Part shown: in pieces, positions 61,531-64,000 of the stretch
How the letters are laid out: every line of letters starts with the position of its first letter
Position numbering within the stretch: position 1 is the first letter of the stretch
Assembly (NCBI RefSeq): GCF_043641665.1
Contig: NC_092193.1
Location: 12,719,501 to 12,783,500, forward strand
Length of the DNA stretch: 64,000 nt
Origin: Enoplosus armatus
Taxonomy: Eukaryota > Chordata > Actinopteri > Centrarchiformes > Enoplosidae
Direction: 5' to 3'
The notes under the pieces: generated by a model
Database searches by the model: none
What the model was told of the DNA's origin: nothing
Seen by the model: only the letters and a program-made list of their open reading frames with translations
Made by a program: the position numbers and the translations under genes

Positions 61531-63835
61531 GAGAAGAGATTTAGAGGATTAAGCTGACCGGAGATGTTGAGTCACAGCAGGGAGGTCTCATGCTGAAAGA
61601 TCTAAAACCAAACTGGTCATTGATCTTAAGCACTGTGGGATGGTTGAAACTAACACATCATGCGATTGTTGATCTTATAGAAGAGTCGACTCTCTTTTGC
61701 TTTCAGTATTCTGCCAGTTGTAAGTATAATTACAAGGACAAATGCAGGCAGGCAGGAAAAATTATGTGCTTCTGTTTCTACTTAACATGTTCAATCATTC
61801 AGACATAAATGCTAATAATTTTTTAATTCATTACATCTCAGTTGCCTCCCAGCTGCATTCAGTTACCAGCTGACCATGAGTTACTGATCCTCATTATCAG
61901 TTTTACCATCCATCATACAGTATTGTGAGTGTTTTTACACCTCTGTCCTATAAATATATATTATGCGGAAGTACTGGTTGCTTCAGTGAGATCTTCTCAC
62001 CACCTGATTGGCAGCATTTGTAATGTGTTTTGACTTCTCTCACTTTTAATATAATTTCTAGGGAGTTTGTGAATCAGCTGCAGGAGTCAAGAGGAAGGGA
62101 ATATAAAATATACATTTTGCTGTTTTCCCTTTGTCAGTTCTCAGTTCTCAGTGATCAGAGGGAACTGAGGTGGGAGGATTCATCATCTGTTTGAACAGCA
62201 AATCTGCCATCCTGGATAGTTTTCTATATGATAAGCACCACATTTTTGATCCCATTCAATTATGCATGACGTTGTATATTTAGAAGATGTTTTTGTTGTT
62301 CCACAGTTGGAAAAAATGCTGAGGCGATTCTTTTTTTTTTAATTATGTGCCTGGCTGGGCTTTGTTGGTAGCTCTGCATGCATAATTTATCCTGACATAT
62401 AGAGATACTATGAGAGAGAACAATGTGGAAGTTGACAGGGAGAGAAATAAAGTTGTTGTTTTTTTAGCTTTGTGGAATCTCATCTTTCTATTTCTAATAT
62501 GAAGTTAACGGAGCCTTTGAGTTTTGACATAAAGTCATTATCTTTATGTGTGAACTTGTCATATATATTATAGGCCTCTTCATTCAACGTGGCTGCTAAG
62601 ACTCAGACAGTATGCTCACAATACTTCAATATCTATGCAGCTGATGCATTTATTTTGAGTATACATGCACCACAATGGGAACAAAGCTCCTTGTCATTTT
62701 CGCAGACTGTTAACACACTGTGTTTATTGAGACCACAGGAATTGTGACAATGAAATGTGAGAAAAAAACATTCACATACACACATACAGCATGACATCTG
62801 CTATGCATGGCATCCTATTACACTAACATCCACTTTTACTGCAATGAATTACGGAAAATAAACAGATAAAATAATCTTTTGGAAGGTTTCTCATGGTATA
62901 AACTGTGTAAACAAACAAAACTGAAAGCTGCTGAGGCAATGCAATTAATAAGCACTTCTGCCTCTAGTGATCTTCATGAACATGTAATTTACATCATCGG
63001 TTTGATGGCCGTAGCGGAGCAATCTTTAATGCAAGTAATCAGTTTGGCTTGAGGAGCAATTCTTTCTTTGACCATATTATGGCTCAGACATGCACTATGG
63101 GAAATTTGTTCCGTCTCACGGATTCCTGATTCTTAACCTCCGTGAGATGTTCGGTGTTGTCAAAGTATTAGCATAACTTAAATCTCAGCATGTAAACAAC
63201 ATGTTTGTTTATTTCATTCTTTAAGGCCCGAGGTGTCTTTGAGAAGGACCTTTCACAACTTGTCACTTTTTTCAGTGTGATGTGTGAATGTGGAGGTGTA
63301 TCCAACTCCCTGACAAATCTTTTTTACCACTTGTGTGCTTAGCCAAGGTGTGGTGAATTGTAAACAACAATCAATGTATTGACAGGAACACTTTACAGTA
63401 GCTCCGTACTCGACCCCTTGTACTGAGACAAGCCTCGAGGAGCATCTCCCTCAGGGAAACTAGTATCAAGTCACCTAGCCTGTTGAATATGTATATAATA
63501 TAAACTAAGCAGGCCAGTCAGCTGTGGCTCTTGACTTTTGTGTGGTTATCATGGTTAAAGCGCATACCACATAACTGCAATGCCCCACACCGCATTTCAT
63601 AGCTCCTCTCTATCTGCTGTTGTTTCCTGTCAAATAAAGGTATTTGAAAATATTTTGACAATATTTCATTCCCCTGGATGAACAGTGTTTTAATGAACAT
63701 GCACTTTGAATATAATGTAGAGAAGAATTTGCACCAAGATCTTGGGCACTGGTACTTTCTTGTTCTCATTTGCTGAGCAATAGTTGATATTTTGACAAAT
63801 AGAAGTTCATTGTGAATGTCTGTTCTGTTCTGTCC

Positions 63836-63895
63836 TCTTCTTCTTTTCTTCTTCTTCTTCTTCTTCTTCTTCTTCTTCTTCTTCTCTTCTCTTCT
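63836..63895. repeat. (TTC)n microsatellite
   Basis: Roughly 60 nt of TTC trinucleotides with a few TTTTC and TCTTC interruptions. The purine strand (GAA)n can form triplex DNA. Confidence 0.95.
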
Positions 63896-64000
63896 GTCTG
63901 GTTAGTACTTCTCTCTTTCCATGAATGGCTCACACTCCACCCCTTAAAACAAACACTCCCTTGTTACAACACTACCAACTTCTCTCATGGAAAAAATGTA

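Larger units (their letters stand above)
58930..64000. other. KIAA0040 3' UTR and downstream intergenic region
   Basis: AT-rich sequence without a supported gene. It includes a (TG)n-(AG)n microsatellite (59237-59287), the second inverted-repeat element (60987-61530) and a (TTC)n tract (63836-63895). AATAAA occurs at about 62446 and 63633, but I cannot place the transcript end. Confidence 0.65.

Overview
The window is nuclear DNA of a ray-finned fish, most likely a percomorph teleost. The evidence is split vertebrate genes with GT-AG introns, long AT-rich introns, many (CA)n/(CT)n microsatellites, a Tc1-like transposon, and several dispersed repeats of kinds I associate with percomorph genomes. 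No species can be named from the sequence.

Positions 1-38094 (+ strand) hold the 3' half of the tenascin-R gene (tnr). I resolve fourteen coding exons joined by GT-AG introns with consistent phases. They total 2016 nt (671 codons plus stop). They encode the last five fibronectin type III (FNIII) domains, equivalent to FN5-FN9 of mammalian tenascin-R, and the complete C-terminal fibrinogen-like globe. The window opens within about two bases of the start of the FN5 first-half exon, so the N-terminal region, EGF repeats and FN1-FN4 lie upstream. The 3' UTR probably runs to a poly(A) signal near 41766. FN6 is the only domain here in a single exon, phase 1 at both ends, and so is a natural cassette exon.

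Positions 41800-58550 are intergenic or 5' flank of the next gene. They contain an inverted-repeat element (42347-42890), a complete Tc1/mariner transposon with an open 346-aa DD34E transposase on the minus strand (47542-49178, TA target duplication), a possible non-coding exon (46470-46837), a degenerate tandem repeat near 52.1 kb, and a long (CT)n tract at 57.5 kb.

Positions 58597-58929 (+) are a single-exon reading frame for a 110-aa one-pass membrane protein. I recognise it as the homologue of human KIAA0040, which in humans also lies downstream of TNR on the same strand, so the order is conserved synteny. The last 5 kb is intergenic, with a second copy of the inverted-repeat element and a (TTC)n tract at the end.

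Tenascin-R is a secreted extracellular-matrix glycoprotein of the nervous system, while the KIAA0040 product is a small uncharacterised membrane protein. Nothing in the sequence links their functions. The clearest features worth following up are the apparently intact Tc1 element, the two candidate cryptic exons upstream of KIAA0040, and the TGC-repeat-encoded cysteine run in that protein. I found no sign of an undescribed multi-gene system.
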